NCBI RefSeq assembly: GCF_021272345.1 | Contig: NZ_JAJSDQ010000002.1 | Coordinates: 186,001 to 250,000 of the forward strand | Length of the DNA stretch: 64,000 nt | Origin: Ornithinimicrobium sediminis | Lineage (GTDB): Bacteria; Actinomycetota; Actinomycetes; Actinomycetales; Dermatophilaceae | Reading direction: 5' to 3' | Shown here: in pieces, positions 27,201 through 36,232 of the stretch | Numbering within the stretch: position 1 is the stretch's first letter | Layout of the letters: each line of letters opens with the position of its first letter | Position numbers and translations under genes: made by a program | The notes under the pieces: model-generated | Seen by the model: only the letters and a program-made list of their open reading frames with translations | Told to the model about the DNA's origin: nothing | Databases searched by the model: none

Positions 27201-28024
27201 GCGCCGTGCCGGCACCGGGCCGGCCGGGGATCCGGCTGCTCGCGGTCCACGCGCACCCCGACGACGAGACCCTGGCGACCGGGGTGGCGCTGGCGCACCA
27301 CTGCCTGCTCGGTGACGAGGTGCACGTCGTCACGTGCACCCTGGGGGAGGAGGGTGAGGTGATCCCCGCCGAGCTCGCTCATCTCGAGGGCAGCGACGAC
27401 CTGGGCCCCCACCGCGCCGGCGAGCTCGCGGGGGCGATGGCGACGCTGGGCGTGCGACACCACTTCCTCGGCGGTGACCTGCCACGCTGGCGGGACAGCG
27501 GGATGGCCGGCTCCCCGGCATACGAGCACCCCCGTGCGTTCGCCCGGGCGGACGTCGCCGAGGCCGCTGCCGTCCTCGCCGGGCAGGTGCGGGCCGTTGC
27601 ACCCGACGTGGTCCTCACCTACGACCCCGAGGGAGGCTACGGCCACCCGGACCACATCCAGACCCACCGGGTCACGGTCGCCGCCGTGGCCTCGCTCCCG
27701 CCCGACGAGCGCCCGGTCCTTCTCACGGTCCTGACCCCCGTGAGCTGGGCCCAGGAGGACCGCCGCTGGCTGGCCGAGCACGTGCGGGGCGACAGCGGGG
27801 TCAGCGTGCCGGCTCCGGACGCCCCCTTCCCGCCCTCCGTCGTCCCCGACGAGCGGGTGACCCATCACCTGGTGGCACCGGAGGCCGTCGGGCTGCGCGA
27901 CCGCGCGCTGCGGCACCACCGCACCCAGGTCACCGTGCACGACGGCTGGTTCACGCTCAGCAACGACATCGCCGCACGGCTGCCGGTGCGGGAGGGCTAC
28001 ACCCCGTGGCGCTTCGATGGGTGA
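27197..28024 (+). CDS. mshB: PIG-L/MshB-type N-acetylglucosaminyl-inositol deacetylase
   Basis: Zinc-dependent deacetylase of the PIG-L (LmbE) family, 275 residues, most similar in layout to MshB, which removes acetate from GlcNAc-Ins in mycothiol synthesis. The zinc motif VHAHPDDETLATG is near residue 15 and the second metal-binding block YDPEGGYGHPDH near 140; RALRHHRTQV is also typical of MshB. The GTG start overlaps the typA stop (GTGA). A role in mycothiol is likely but could be mycothiol conjugate amidase (Mca), its paralogue. Confidence 0.87.
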   Translation: MSAVPAPGRPGIRLLAVHAHPDDETLATGVALAHHCLLGDEVHVVTCTLGEEGEVIPAELAHLEGSDDLGPHRAGELAGAMATLGVRHHFLGGDLPRWRDSGMAGSPAYEHPRAFARADVAEAAAVLAGQVRAVAPDVVLTYDPEGGYGHPDHIQTHRVTVAAVASLPPDERPVLLTVLTPVSWAQEDRRWLAEHVRGDSGVSVPAPDAPFPPSVVPDERVTHHLVAPEAVGLRDRALRHHRTQVTVHDGWFTLSNDIAARLPVREGYTPWRFDG

Positions 28025-28520
28025 GCGCCGCGAGCCCGCGGTCAGCGAGGGCGACTACCGCCGGGCCATGGGTCGCCTCGCCACGGGTGTGGTGGCGGCG
28101 ACGACGCTGTCGGGCCGGCACGACGTCGCCATGACGGTGAACTCGGTGACGAGCGTGTCGCTGGACCCGCTCCTGCTGCTCATCAGCGCCCAGCAGGAGG
28201 GGCGGTGGCACGAGGCGGTCATGGAGGCCGGCGTCTGGGGCGTCAGCGTGCTGCCCGCCACGGCTCGCGGGACCGCCGAGTGGCTCTCCATGCCCGGCCG
28301 GCCGCTGCACGGGCAGCTGGACCGGGTAGCGCACCACCGCGGTGCGACCGGTGTGGCCCTCCTGGACGGTGCGCTGGCGACCGTGGAGTGCAGGACCCGG
28401 CAGGTGCACGCCGCCGGTGACCACAGCCTCATCGTCGGAGACGTGGTGTCGGTGAGTGCCGGGCCCGATGCCGCGCCCGCGCTCGTACACTTCCGAGGGA
28501 CCTACACGGCGCTCGGCTGA
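28017..28520 (+). CDS. Flavin reductase-like FMN-binding protein
   Basis: A 167-residue split-barrel flavin reductase-like domain protein. Family segments are RRAMGRLATGVVAATT, AMTVNSVTSVSLDPLLLLIS and the DHSLIVGDVVSVS block near the C-terminus. Such proteins supply reduced flavin to a monooxygenase or act as reductases on their own; no oxygenase partner is adjacent. The start overlaps the mshB-like gene by 8 nt, so it is co-translated with it. Confidence 0.87.
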   Translation: MGERREPAVSEGDYRRAMGRLATGVVAATTLSGRHDVAMTVNSVTSVSLDPLLLLISAQQEGRWHEAVMEAGVWGVSVLPATARGTAEWLSMPGRPLHGQLDRVAHHRGATGVALLDGALATVECRTRQVHAAGDHSLIVGDVVSVSAGPDAAPALVHFRGTYTALG

Positions 28521-28554
28521 GCAGCCCGCCGCACCGACCGACGAGGGACGACAC

Positions 28555-30420
28555 GTGGACCAGGACCGGACCGACCCGGAGCCCCTCGCCGATACCCCGC
28601 GCCCCGAGCCGGTCGCGGACGAGCCCCGGCGCAACGAGTGGTGGGGGATCGCCGTCCGCTCGCTGGTGGCCCTCCTCGTGCTCGCCGGGGCCTACGTGGC
28701 GCTGGCCTACTACCTCGGGGACCGGATCCCCAACGGCACGACGGTCGAGGGCGTCGACATCGGCACCCTCGACGAGGAGTCTGCCGTGGAGGTGCTCGGG
28801 GACAAGCTCGACCCCCTCGTCGAGCAGCCCGTCGAGGTCGTGGTGGACGGCAGCAGCGTCGAGGTCGAGCCCGGCCAGCTCGGGCTGGCCCCCGACTACG
28901 AGGGCACGGTCGACGGCGTGACCGGGCTCACCTTCGACCCGCGCAACCTGTGGGCCTCGCTCACCGGGCAGGGGCGGGCTCTCGAGCTGCGCACCACCGT
29001 CGACGAGGACGCGCTCCACGGCGCCTTGGCCTCCGTCGCGCAGGAGCTCGACGCCGAGCCGGTCCAGGCCCAGGTCGCGCTGAGCCGCGGTGAGGTGCGG
29101 GTGGTGCTGCCGGAGCCGGGTGTGGCCGTCGAGGTCGAGGAGACCGCCGAACGGGTGGCCGACCAGTGGCCGCAGGAGCCTGTCGTGGAGGCCGCGGTGA
29201 GCGCCGTCCCGGCCGCTCTCACGGCGGAGGAGGTCGAGACCTTCGTCGCCGACGTCGTCGAGCCGGCGGTCGCCTCGCCCGTGGAGGTCGTGGTCGACGA
29301 GAGCACCGCCACGGTCACCCCCAACCAGCTCTCCCGTCTGCTCACGGTCGAGCAGCCGGGCGAGGGTGCCGACGACGAGGGCCTGGTGCTGCTGCTCGAC
29401 GAGGAGGGCCTGCTCGAGCTCGTGCACGGCGGTCTGGGCGACGTCGCCCAGGCACCGCGGGACGCCGCCGTCCGCCTGGGACAGTCCGGTCGCCCGGAGG
29501 TCCTGCCTGCGCGCGTGGGGGCCGAGATCGACGACGCGGCCGTCCTGCTCGGCGTGCGCGAGGTGCTGCAGGTGGACGACGCGCTGCCGCAGGGCACGGA
29601 GTCCGACGGCGAGGGTGAGGAGGCGGAGGCCACCTCGTCACCGGAGCGGCCCGAGCCCGCCGCCGAGCCCACGGTCGAGGACCGCACCGTGACGGTCCAG
29701 ACCATCGAGGTGGAGCCCGAGATCACCGACGAGGACGCCGACGCGTGGCAGGTGGACGCCGTGATGTCGGAGTTCCGCAGCCAGTTCCCGACGGGCGAGG
29801 CCAACGAGGACCGGACCGAGAACATCCGGGTGGGCCTGCGCTACGTCAACGGGTCGGTGGTCATGCCCGGCGAGCAGTTCAGCCTGGCCGACACCCTGGC
29901 TCCCATCACCGCCGACCGCGGGTATGTCGAGGCGGGGGTGATCGTCGACGGGCGGCTGGTCGACGGGATCGGCGGTGGCCTGTCCCAGGTGTCCACGACC
30001 CTGCTCAACACGGCGTGGTTCGCCGGGGTGGAGCTGAACGAGTGGACGCCGCACTCCTTCTACATCTCCCGCTACCCCGAGGGCCGGGAGGCGACCATCG
30101 CGGTCGGGCTCATCGACAACGTCTGGACCAACGACACCGACAGCCCGGTCGTGGTCCAGACCCGCATCGAGGGTGACGAGATCGTCATGCGGTTCTGGGG
30201 GGACCGGCAGTACACCGTGGACACCACCACCGGCCCCCGTCGCGACATCCAGGAGCCGGACTCCTTCACCGACGACAGCCCTGACTGCCTGACGCAGACC
30301 GCGGTCGAGGGGTTCACGGTCACGGTCACCCGCACCCTGTCCCGTTCGGGAGACGTCGTGCGGGAGGAGAGCTGGACGACGACGTACCAGCCCTCGCCCG
30401 GAGTCACCTGCACGGGGTAG
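28555..30420 (+). CDS. VanW family protein with tandem peptidoglycan-binding-like domains
   Basis: A 621-residue protein with one N-terminal membrane helix (VALLVLAGAYVALAYYLG, about residues 38-55). The extracellular part contains two PG_binding_4-like repeats (each with an EGVDIGTL or ESTATVTPNQL-type element), an acidic Pro-rich linker around residues 340-390 and a C-terminal VanW domain with NIRVGLRYVNGSVVMPGEQF and GGGLSQVSTTLLNTAWFAG. Cell-wall association is inferred; enzymatic function is unknown. The GTG at 28555 has AGGGA 7 nt upstream and is preferred over an earlier in-frame codon inside the preceding gene. Confidence 0.88.
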   Translation: MDQDRTDPEPLADTPRPEPVADEPRRNEWWGIAVRSLVALLVLAGAYVALAYYLGDRIPNGTTVEGVDIGTLDEESAVEVLGDKLDPLVEQPVEVVVDGSSVEVEPGQLGLAPDYEGTVDGVTGLTFDPRNLWASLTGQGRALELRTTVDEDALHGALASVAQELDAEPVQAQVALSRGEVRVVLPEPGVAVEVEETAERVADQWPQEPVVEAAVSAVPAALTAEEVETFVADVVEPAVASPVEVVVDESTATVTPNQLSRLLTVEQPGEGADDEGLVLLLDEEGLLELVHGGLGDVAQAPRDAAVRLGQSGRPEVLPARVGAEIDDAAVLLGVREVLQVDDALPQGTESDGEGEEAEATSSPERPEPAAEPTVEDRTVTVQTIEVEPEITDEDADAWQVDAVMSEFRSQFPTGEANEDRTENIRVGLRYVNGSVVMPGEQFSLADTLAPITADRGYVEAGVIVDGRLVDGIGGGLSQVSTTLLNTAWFAGVELNEWTPHSFYISRYPEGREATIAVGLIDNVWTNDTDSPVVVQTRIEGDEIVMRFWGDRQYTVDTTTGPRRDIQEPDSFTDDSPDCLTQTAVEGFTVTVTRTLSRSGDVVREESWTTTYQPSPGVTCTG

Positions 30421-30465
30421 CGGCGCCGAGCACGGGCCGAACTTCGGGACGGGCCGCAGGGCAGG

Positions 30466-30477
30466 CATACTGTCGGC
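30466..30477 (+). promoter_or_regulatory. Leaderless promoter -10 of fdxA
   Basis: CATACT at 30466-30471, 6 nt, then the ATG at 30478. The -10 element overlaps a copy of GGCATAC. Confidence 0.5.
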
Positions 30478-30804
30478 ATGACATACGTGATCGCCCAGCC
30501 GTGTGTGGACCTCAAGGACAAGGCCTGCATCGAGGAGTGCCCCGTCGACTGCATCTACGAGGGTGAGCGGTCGCTGTACATCCACCCCGACGAGTGCGTC
30601 GACTGCGGTGCCTGCGAGCCCGTCTGCCCGGTCGAGGCGATCTACTACGAGGACGACGTGCCGGAGCAGTGGGCTGAGTACTACAAGGCCAACGTCGAGT
30701 TCTTCGACGACCTCGGCAGCCCCGGTGGCGCGGCCAAGCTGGGGCTCATCCCCAAGGACCACCCGATCATCGCCGACCTGCCCCCGCAGTCACACGACGA
30801 GTGA
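30478..30804 (+). CDS. fdxA: 7Fe-8S ferredoxin
   Basis: Electron-transfer ferredoxin of 108 residues of the actinobacterial FdxA/FdxC type, which carries one [3Fe-4S] and one [4Fe-4S] cluster. Eight Cys are visible at 9, 17, 21, 25, 40, 43, 46 and 50; by family knowledge Cys9, 17 and 50 hold the 3Fe cluster and 21, 40, 43 and 46 the 4Fe cluster. The C-terminal extension ending near PPQSHDE is normal. It has its own leaderless promoter and a short hairpin after the stop, so it appears monocistronic. Confidence 0.95.
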   Translation: MTYVIAQPCVDLKDKACIEECPVDCIYEGERSLYIHPDECVDCGACEPVCPVEAIYYEDDVPEQWAEYYKANVEFFDDLGSPGGAAKLGLIPKDHPIIADLPPQSHDE

Positions 30805-30810
30805 CCCGAG

Positions 30811-30824
30811 GGGGCCGCAGCCCC
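30811..30824 (+). terminator. Short hairpin after fdxA
   Basis: ggggc-cgca-gcccc, 5-bp perfect arms, 6 bp after the fdxA stop. Weak but correctly placed. Confidence 0.4.
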
Positions 30825-30900
30825 GCACGGTGACTCACCGCTGTCCACACACGCAACGTCCGCAGACACGCCCGACGACGGGCGCGACCAGGAGGAACGC

Positions 30901-32184
<1,284 letters not shown>

Positions 32185-32185
32185 C

Positions 32186-32206
32186 CGCACACCCTCGGCG
32201 GGTGCG
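32186..32206. terminator. Hairpin between convergent gltA and the lysozyme-like gene
   Basis: cgcacaccc-tcggc-gggtgcg, a stem with a 2-nt bulge directly after the gltA stop and ahead of the opposing stop at 32210. Confidence 0.5.
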
Positions 32207-32209
32207 CCC

Positions 32210-33043
32210 TCAGCCGCTCGAGAGCCGCACGACGACGGTCGTCGAGCCGTCGACGGTGAGGCCCGACCCGCCCCACCGGTGCGGATCGGTGCCGCGCGTC
32301 CACCGCTGACCCGCGACGTCGACCCGCACGACGGACTCGGCCTCGGCGTGGGCCACCGCCCAGGAGGCCGTGGCCCACGCCGAGGCCGACGTCGGTGCCT
32401 GGAAGGTGAGGGTGGGACCGTCGACCTCGGGAGCCGCGCCCACCTGCTCACGGGCCTTCCGGGCCGTTCCCGCAGGGTCTGCAGGCCCCGCCGGGGCCTC
32501 GAGGCGGCACGTGAGGGCGGCAGGGGTCTGCCCGGTCAGCACCGTGGCCATCACCCGCGCCTCGCCCTCGTGGTCGGCGTAGGCGTCCGGGAAGGCGCTG
32601 CGCTGCACCGACTGGGCGACCTCGGTGACGACGCCGTCCTGCCACCCCTCGACCTCCACGAGCGCGTCGTAGAAGCGGCCTGCGGCATACACCGGGTCGG
32701 TGACCTGCTCCGGGGTGCCCCAGCCCTGGCTGGGGCGCTGCTGGAACAGCCCCAGCGAGTCGGCGTCGCCGTAGGAGATGTTGCGCAGCTTCGACTCCTG
32801 GACGGCGGTCGCCAGGGCGATCGTGGCGGCGCGCGGGGCCAGGTCGCGCTGCACGGCGACCATGCTGATGGTGGCGGCGTTCGCGGCCTGCTCCGGCGTG
32901 ACCTCGTGGGTGCTCTCGGTGGCCTCGAAGCGGCACACCGGGTCGCGCAGCGCGTCGACCGCCCACCCGGCCCCGAGCACACCCGCGGTGCCGACCACGG
33001 CCACGACGGTGAGCGCGGTCAGGAGTCGAGCGGTCGGTGGCAC
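32210..33043 (-). CDS. Membrane-anchored protein with lysozyme/transglycosylase-like domain
   Basis: A 277-residue protein with an N-terminal hydrophobic anchor (LLTALTVVAVVGTAGVLGAG) and an extracytoplasmic domain with ALATAVQESKLRNISYGD followed by SLGLFQQRPSQGWGT. This Glu-containing helix followed by a G-x-F-Q-Q-R loop resembles the catalytic region of goose-type lysozymes and soluble lytic transglycosylases, so a peptidoglycan role is plausible but unproven. Close homologues in actinobacteria are often labelled hypothetical or heavy metal transporter, which I think is misleading. The GTG at 33043 is chosen because TACAGT lies 7 nt upstream. Confidence 0.75.
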   Translation of the reverse strand: MPPTARLLTALTVVAVVGTAGVLGAGWAVDALRDPVCRFEATESTHEVTPEQAANAATISMVAVQRDLAPRAATIALATAVQESKLRNISYGDADSLGLFQQRPSQGWGTPEQVTDPVYAAGRFYDALVEVEGWQDGVVTEVAQSVQRSAFPDAYADHEGEARVMATVLTGQTPAALTCRLEAPAGPADPAGTARKAREQVGAAPEVDGPTLTFQAPTSASAWATASWAVAHAEAESVVRVDVAGQRWTRGTDPHRWGGSGLTVDGSTTVVVRLSSG

Positions 33044-33056
33044 AGGGGGCACTGTA
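33044..33056 (-). promoter_or_regulatory. Leaderless promoter -10 of the lysozyme-like gene
   Basis: Minus-strand TACAGT (33056-33051), 7 nt, then GTG at 33043. It is 11 bp from the dapE -10, which faces the opposite way. Confidence 0.55.
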
Positions 33057-33067
33057 GCCGCGGGCGC

Positions 33068-33081
33068 TACGCTCAGCCCTC
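33068..33081 (+). promoter_or_regulatory. Leaderless promoter -10 of dapE
   Basis: TACGCT at 33068-33073, 8 nt, then ATG at 33082. Confidence 0.58.
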
Positions 33082-34161
33082 ATGGACGCCGACCTTCCCG
33101 AGCTCGACCTCGACACCGACGTCGTCACCCTGACCCGGGCGCTCTGCGACATCCCCTCGGTCAGCCACCAGGAGCAGGAGCTCGCCGACCGTGTCGAGCG
33201 GGCGCTGCGAGGACGCGACCATCTGCAGGTGGAGCGTGTCGGCAACACGGTCGTGGCCAGGACCGACCTGGGGCACGACCAGCGCGTCGTCCTGGCCGGC
33301 CACATCGACACGGTCCCGCTCACCGACCCGCCCAACCTGCCGGTGCGCGTCGAGGGAGACGACCTGGTGGGCCGGGGGACCACCGACATGAAGGCCGGCT
33401 GTGCCGTGCTGCTGCGGCTGGCCGCAGGCCTCCTGCGCCCCACCCGCGACGTCACCTACGTGCTCTACGACTGCGAGGAGGTCGCCGACGAGTTCAACGG
33501 CCTCCGGCGCGTCACGGCACAGCGTCCGGAGCTGCTGGGCGGCGACTTCGCCGTGCTCCTCGAGCCCACGGACGAGGGGGTCGAAGGCGGCTGCAACGGC
33601 AACGCCACCGTGACCGTCACGACCCGTGGGGTGGCCAGCCACTCCGCCCGGCCGTGGAAGGGGCACAACGCCATCCACGACCTCGGCGAGGTGCTTCAGC
33701 GCATCGCGGTGGCGCAGCCCGCCCCGGTCGAGGTGGACGGGCTGACCTACCGGCAGTCCCTCAACGCCGTGGCCGTGGAGGGCGGGGTCGCCGACAACGT
33801 GGTCCCCGACGTCGCGCGTCTGCGGGTCAACTACCGCTTCGCCCCGGACCGGAGCGCCGACGAGGCCGTGCGACACCTGCGTGAGGAGGTCTTCGCCGGT
33901 CTGGAGCTCGACGTCGTCGACACCGCAGACGGCGCCCGGCCCGGCCTGGACCGCCCGGCTGCCGCCGACTTCGTGAGCGCGGTCGGGCTCCCGGTGCGGG
34001 CCAAGCTGGGCTGGACCGACGTGGCGCGCTTCAGCGCGCTCGGCGTGCCCGCGGTCAACTTCGGCCCCGGGCTCACCGGCTACGCGCACACCGACGACGA
34101 GCGGTGCCCGGTCCGCCACATCCCGGCCTGCGAGGAGGCGCTGCGACGCTGGCTGTCCTGA
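33082..34161 (+). CDS. dapE: Succinyl-diaminopimelate desuccinylase
   Basis: M20-family zinc hydrolase of 359 residues that releases L,L-diaminopimelate from its N-succinyl derivative, for lysine and cell-wall precursor synthesis. Metal-binding residues are in LAGHIDTVP (His), GRGTTDMKAG (Asp), CEEVADEFNG (Glu), LEPTDEGVEGGCNG (Glu) and GYAHTDDE (His). The dimerisation domain (TRGVASHSARPWKGHNAI) is intact. It is followed by a LOG-family gene as in mycobacteria (dapE-Rv1205). Confidence 0.95.
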   Translation: MDADLPELDLDTDVVTLTRALCDIPSVSHQEQELADRVERALRGRDHLQVERVGNTVVARTDLGHDQRVVLAGHIDTVPLTDPPNLPVRVEGDDLVGRGTTDMKAGCAVLLRLAAGLLRPTRDVTYVLYDCEEVADEFNGLRRVTAQRPELLGGDFAVLLEPTDEGVEGGCNGNATVTVTTRGVASHSARPWKGHNAIHDLGEVLQRIAVAQPAPVEVDGLTYRQSLNAVAVEGGVADNVVPDVARLRVNYRFAPDRSADEAVRHLREEVFAGLELDVVDTADGARPGLDRPAAADFVSAVGLPVRAKLGWTDVARFSALGVPAVNFGPGLTGYAHTDDERCPVRHIPACEEALRRWLS

Positions 34162-34165
34162 CCGG

Positions 34166-34178
34166 TAGCGTCAGGCGG
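34166..34178 (+). promoter_or_regulatory. Leaderless promoter -10 of the LOG-family gene
   Basis: TAGCGT at 34166-34171, 7 nt, then GTG at 34179. Confidence 0.58.
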
Positions 34179-34922
34179 GTGAGCGACGAGAAGGACTACC
34201 ACCGAGGCCCGGTCACCCTGCGTGGACTGAAGGTCCCCAAGCGGACCACCGACCAGAACCTGCTGGACAGCCGTGGGCCGGCCGACTGGGTGCACACCGA
34301 CCCGTGGCGCGTGCTGCGCATCCAGGCGGAGTTCGTCGAGGGCTTCGGCGCTCTTGCCGAGGTCGGCCCGGCCGTGAGCGTCTTCGGCTCCGCACGCACC
34401 GGCCCCGGTCACCCCTCCTACGAGCTGGCCGAACAGGTGGGCACGGCTCTCGTGGAGGCCGGCTTCGCCGTCATCACGGGGGGCGGCCCAGGCACCATGG
34501 AGGCCGCCAACAAGGGTGCCGCGACGGCCGGTGGCACGTCGGTGGGCCTCGGCATCGAGCTCCCCTTCGAGACGGGCCTGAACGACCACGTCAACCTGGG
34601 CATCAACTTCCGCTACTTCTTCGCCCGCAAGACGATGTTCGTCAAGTACGCCGAGGGGTTCATCGTGCTCCCTGGTGGGTTCGGCACCCTGGACGAGCTC
34701 TTCGAGGCGGTCACCCTCGTGCAGACCGGCAAGGTCACGCACTTCCCGATCGTGCTCGTCGGCACGGAGTTCTGGGGCCCCCTCGTCGACTGGGTGCGCC
34801 AGTCGCTCGTCGGGCACGGCACCATCTCCGAGGCCGAGGTGGCCCTGCTGCACCTGACCGACGACCCCCACGAGGCGGTCGACATCATCGTCACAGCCCG
34901 CCGTGGCACCATCGCCCCGTGA
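34179..34922 (+). CDS. LOG family protein (TIGR00730 Rossmann fold)
   Basis: A 247-residue nucleotide 5-monophosphate phosphoribohydrolase-like protein of the LOG/YvdD group. The family signature PGGFGTLDELFEAVT is intact, as is the GGGPGTMEAANKGA loop. In M. tuberculosis the orthologous position is Rv1205, reported to release cytokinin bases; activity here is inference. The N-terminal extension before AVSVFGSARTG (about 70 residues) is as in the mycobacterial homologue. The GTG start follows a leaderless module. Overlaps the DivIVA-like gene by GTGA. Confidence 0.92.
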   Translation: MSDEKDYHRGPVTLRGLKVPKRTTDQNLLDSRGPADWVHTDPWRVLRIQAEFVEGFGALAEVGPAVSVFGSARTGPGHPSYELAEQVGTALVEAGFAVITGGGPGTMEAANKGAATAGGTSVGLGIELPFETGLNDHVNLGINFRYFFARKTMFVKYAEGFIVLPGGFGTLDELFEAVTLVQTGKVTHFPIVLVGTEFWGPLVDWVRQSLVGHGTISEAEVALLHLTDDPHEAVDIIVTARRGTIAP

Positions 34923-35215
34923 TCATCGTCTTCGTCGCCCTCGGGGTGCTCCTGGTGGGGCTGCTGGCGGCGGTCGCCCTGGCGCGCATCCAGGTGCCCG
35001 GCGTCGCGCCGGCGGTGACGACCGAGTCCTTCCCCGGTGTGCCCGAGGGGCCGCTGCGCAGCGAGGACCTGCACGACCTGCGCTTCGACCAGGCCCTGCG
35101 CGGCTACCGTATGGCGCAGGTCGACGAGACGCTGGCCCGGCTGGCCACGGAGCTGGCCGAGCGCGACGCCGAGATCACGCGGCTGCGGGGGGAGGACGGC
35201 GATGGGCACGTTTGA
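34919..35215 (+). CDS. Small membrane protein with DivIVA-like motif
   Basis: A 98-residue protein: one N-terminal hydrophobic segment (VIIVFVALGVLLVGLLAAVA), a short linker and a DivIVA-type N-terminal motif (DLRFDQALRGYRMAQVDETL) followed by a predicted coiled coil to the end. DivIVA-domain proteins bind curved membranes and organise polar or septal processes; whether this one does so is unknown. It overlaps the LOG gene (GTGA) and the SRPBCC gene (14 nt), matching the Rv1209 position next to tagA in mycobacteria. Confidence 0.82.
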   Translation: MIIVFVALGVLLVGLLAAVALARIQVPGVAPAVTTESFPGVPEGPLRSEDLHDLRFDQALRGYRMAQVDETLARLATELAERDAEITRLRGEDGDGHV

Positions 35216-35636
35216 GGTGGTCCGCACGGCCCGGGCCCACCGGAGCCGGGTGTTCGCGGTGGTCTCCGACTTCGGCTCGCACGGCGAGTTCATCCCGCTG
35301 ACCCGGATGGAGACGGACGCCGGGTCGCCCGGACCCGGCTGGCGCTTCGTGGGGCGCAGCGGCCTGGGCCCGCTGGCCCTGGTCGACCGCATGGAGGTGA
35401 CCGTCTGGGAGCCGGACCGGCACTTCCGGGTCGACAAGCGGGGCCCTGCCCTCGACGGGTGGGCCGAGGTGCACCTCAGTGAGGACGGCCCGTTCACCCG
35501 TCTCGTGTGGCGAGAGGAGATCGTGCCCCGCCCCGCGGTGCTCGGCAGCCGTCTGGGGCCGCTGCTCGACCCGGTCAACCGGTGGATGTTCGGCCGCGCG
35601 CTGGACCGGATGGTGCGGCGGGCGGAGCAGGGGTGA
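35202..35636 (+). CDS. SRPBCC family protein
   Basis: A 144-residue START/Bet v1-like (SRPBCC) protein with the usual opening RTARAHRSRVFAVVSDFGSH, a central WRFVGRSGLGPLALVDRME sheet and a C-terminal helix (RWMFGRALDRMVRRAEQ). Such proteins bind hydrophobic ligands; the ligand is unknown. The ATG has GGAGG with a 7-nt spacer and overlaps the upstream gene by 14 nt; its stop overlaps the tag start. Confidence 0.83.
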   Translation: MGTFEVVRTARAHRSRVFAVVSDFGSHGEFIPLTRMETDAGSPGPGWRFVGRSGLGPLALVDRMEVTVWEPDRHFRVDKRGPALDGWAEVHLSEDGPFTRLVWREEIVPRPAVLGSRLGPLLDPVNRWMFGRALDRMVRRAEQG

Positions 35637-36232
35637 GCGCGCAGGACCACCGGCCCGGGGAGCTGCCCGGGCCGGACGGGCTGGTGCGCTGCCCGTGGCC
35701 CGGGCTGGAGCGCCACCAGGACTACCGGGACTACCACGACCTCGAGTGGGGGCGTCCGGTGCACGGCGAGCGTGCGCTCCTCGAGCGGCTCTGCCTCGAG
35801 GCCTTCCAGTCGGGGCTGGCCTGGCTCACGATCCTGCGCAAGCGGCCCGCCTTCCGCGCGGCCTTCGCGGGCTTCGACCCCGAGGTCGTGGCAGAGTTCG
35901 GGACCGGGCAGGTCGAGGCGCTCATGGACGAGCCCGCCATCGTGCGCAACCGGCGCAAGATCGAGGCGACGGTCACCAACGCCCGTGCCACGCTCGCCCT
36001 GCGCGACCGCGGCGGGCTGGACGCCCTCGTCTGGTCGGCGCAGCCCGCGGTGCACCGTCGGCCGGCGACCGCGGCGGACGTCGTGGCGAGCACCCCCGGG
36101 TCGGTGGTGCTGGCCCGGCAGCTCAAGGACCGTGGGTTCGCGCACCTCGGACCGACCACGGTGTATGCCGCGATGCAGGCCTGCGGCGTGGTCGACGACC
36201 ACCTGGCCGGGTGTCACCGGGCGGACGCATGA
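35633..36232 (+). CDS. tag: DNA-3-methyladenine glycosylase I
   Basis: Base-excision-repair glycosylase of 199 residues that removes N3-methyladenine. Family features: CPWPG near residue 20, the YHDLEWGRPVHGE block, FQSGLAWLTILRKRPAFR and a C-terminal CGVVDDHLAGCH that supplies zinc ligands together with the N-terminal Cys. The GTG start overlaps the SRPBCC stop (GTGA). It corresponds to tagA (Rv1210) in mycobacterial order. Confidence 0.94.
   Translation: MSAQDHRPGELPGPDGLVRCPWPGLERHQDYRDYHDLEWGRPVHGERALLERLCLEAFQSGLAWLTILRKRPAFRAAFAGFDPEVVAEFGTGQVEALMDEPAIVRNRRKIEATVTNARATLALRDRGGLDALVWSAQPAVHRRPATAADVVASTPGSVVLARQLKDRGFAHLGPTTVYAAMQACGVVDDHLAGCHRADA

Noticed and set aside
25284-27215. 643-codon open frame on the minus strand over typA
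   Set aside because: A shadow of typA with no family features.
34104-34178. Longer start for the LOG-family gene inside dapE
   Set aside because: The upstream in-frame codons have no binding site, whereas GTG 34179 sits 7 nt after TAGCGT.
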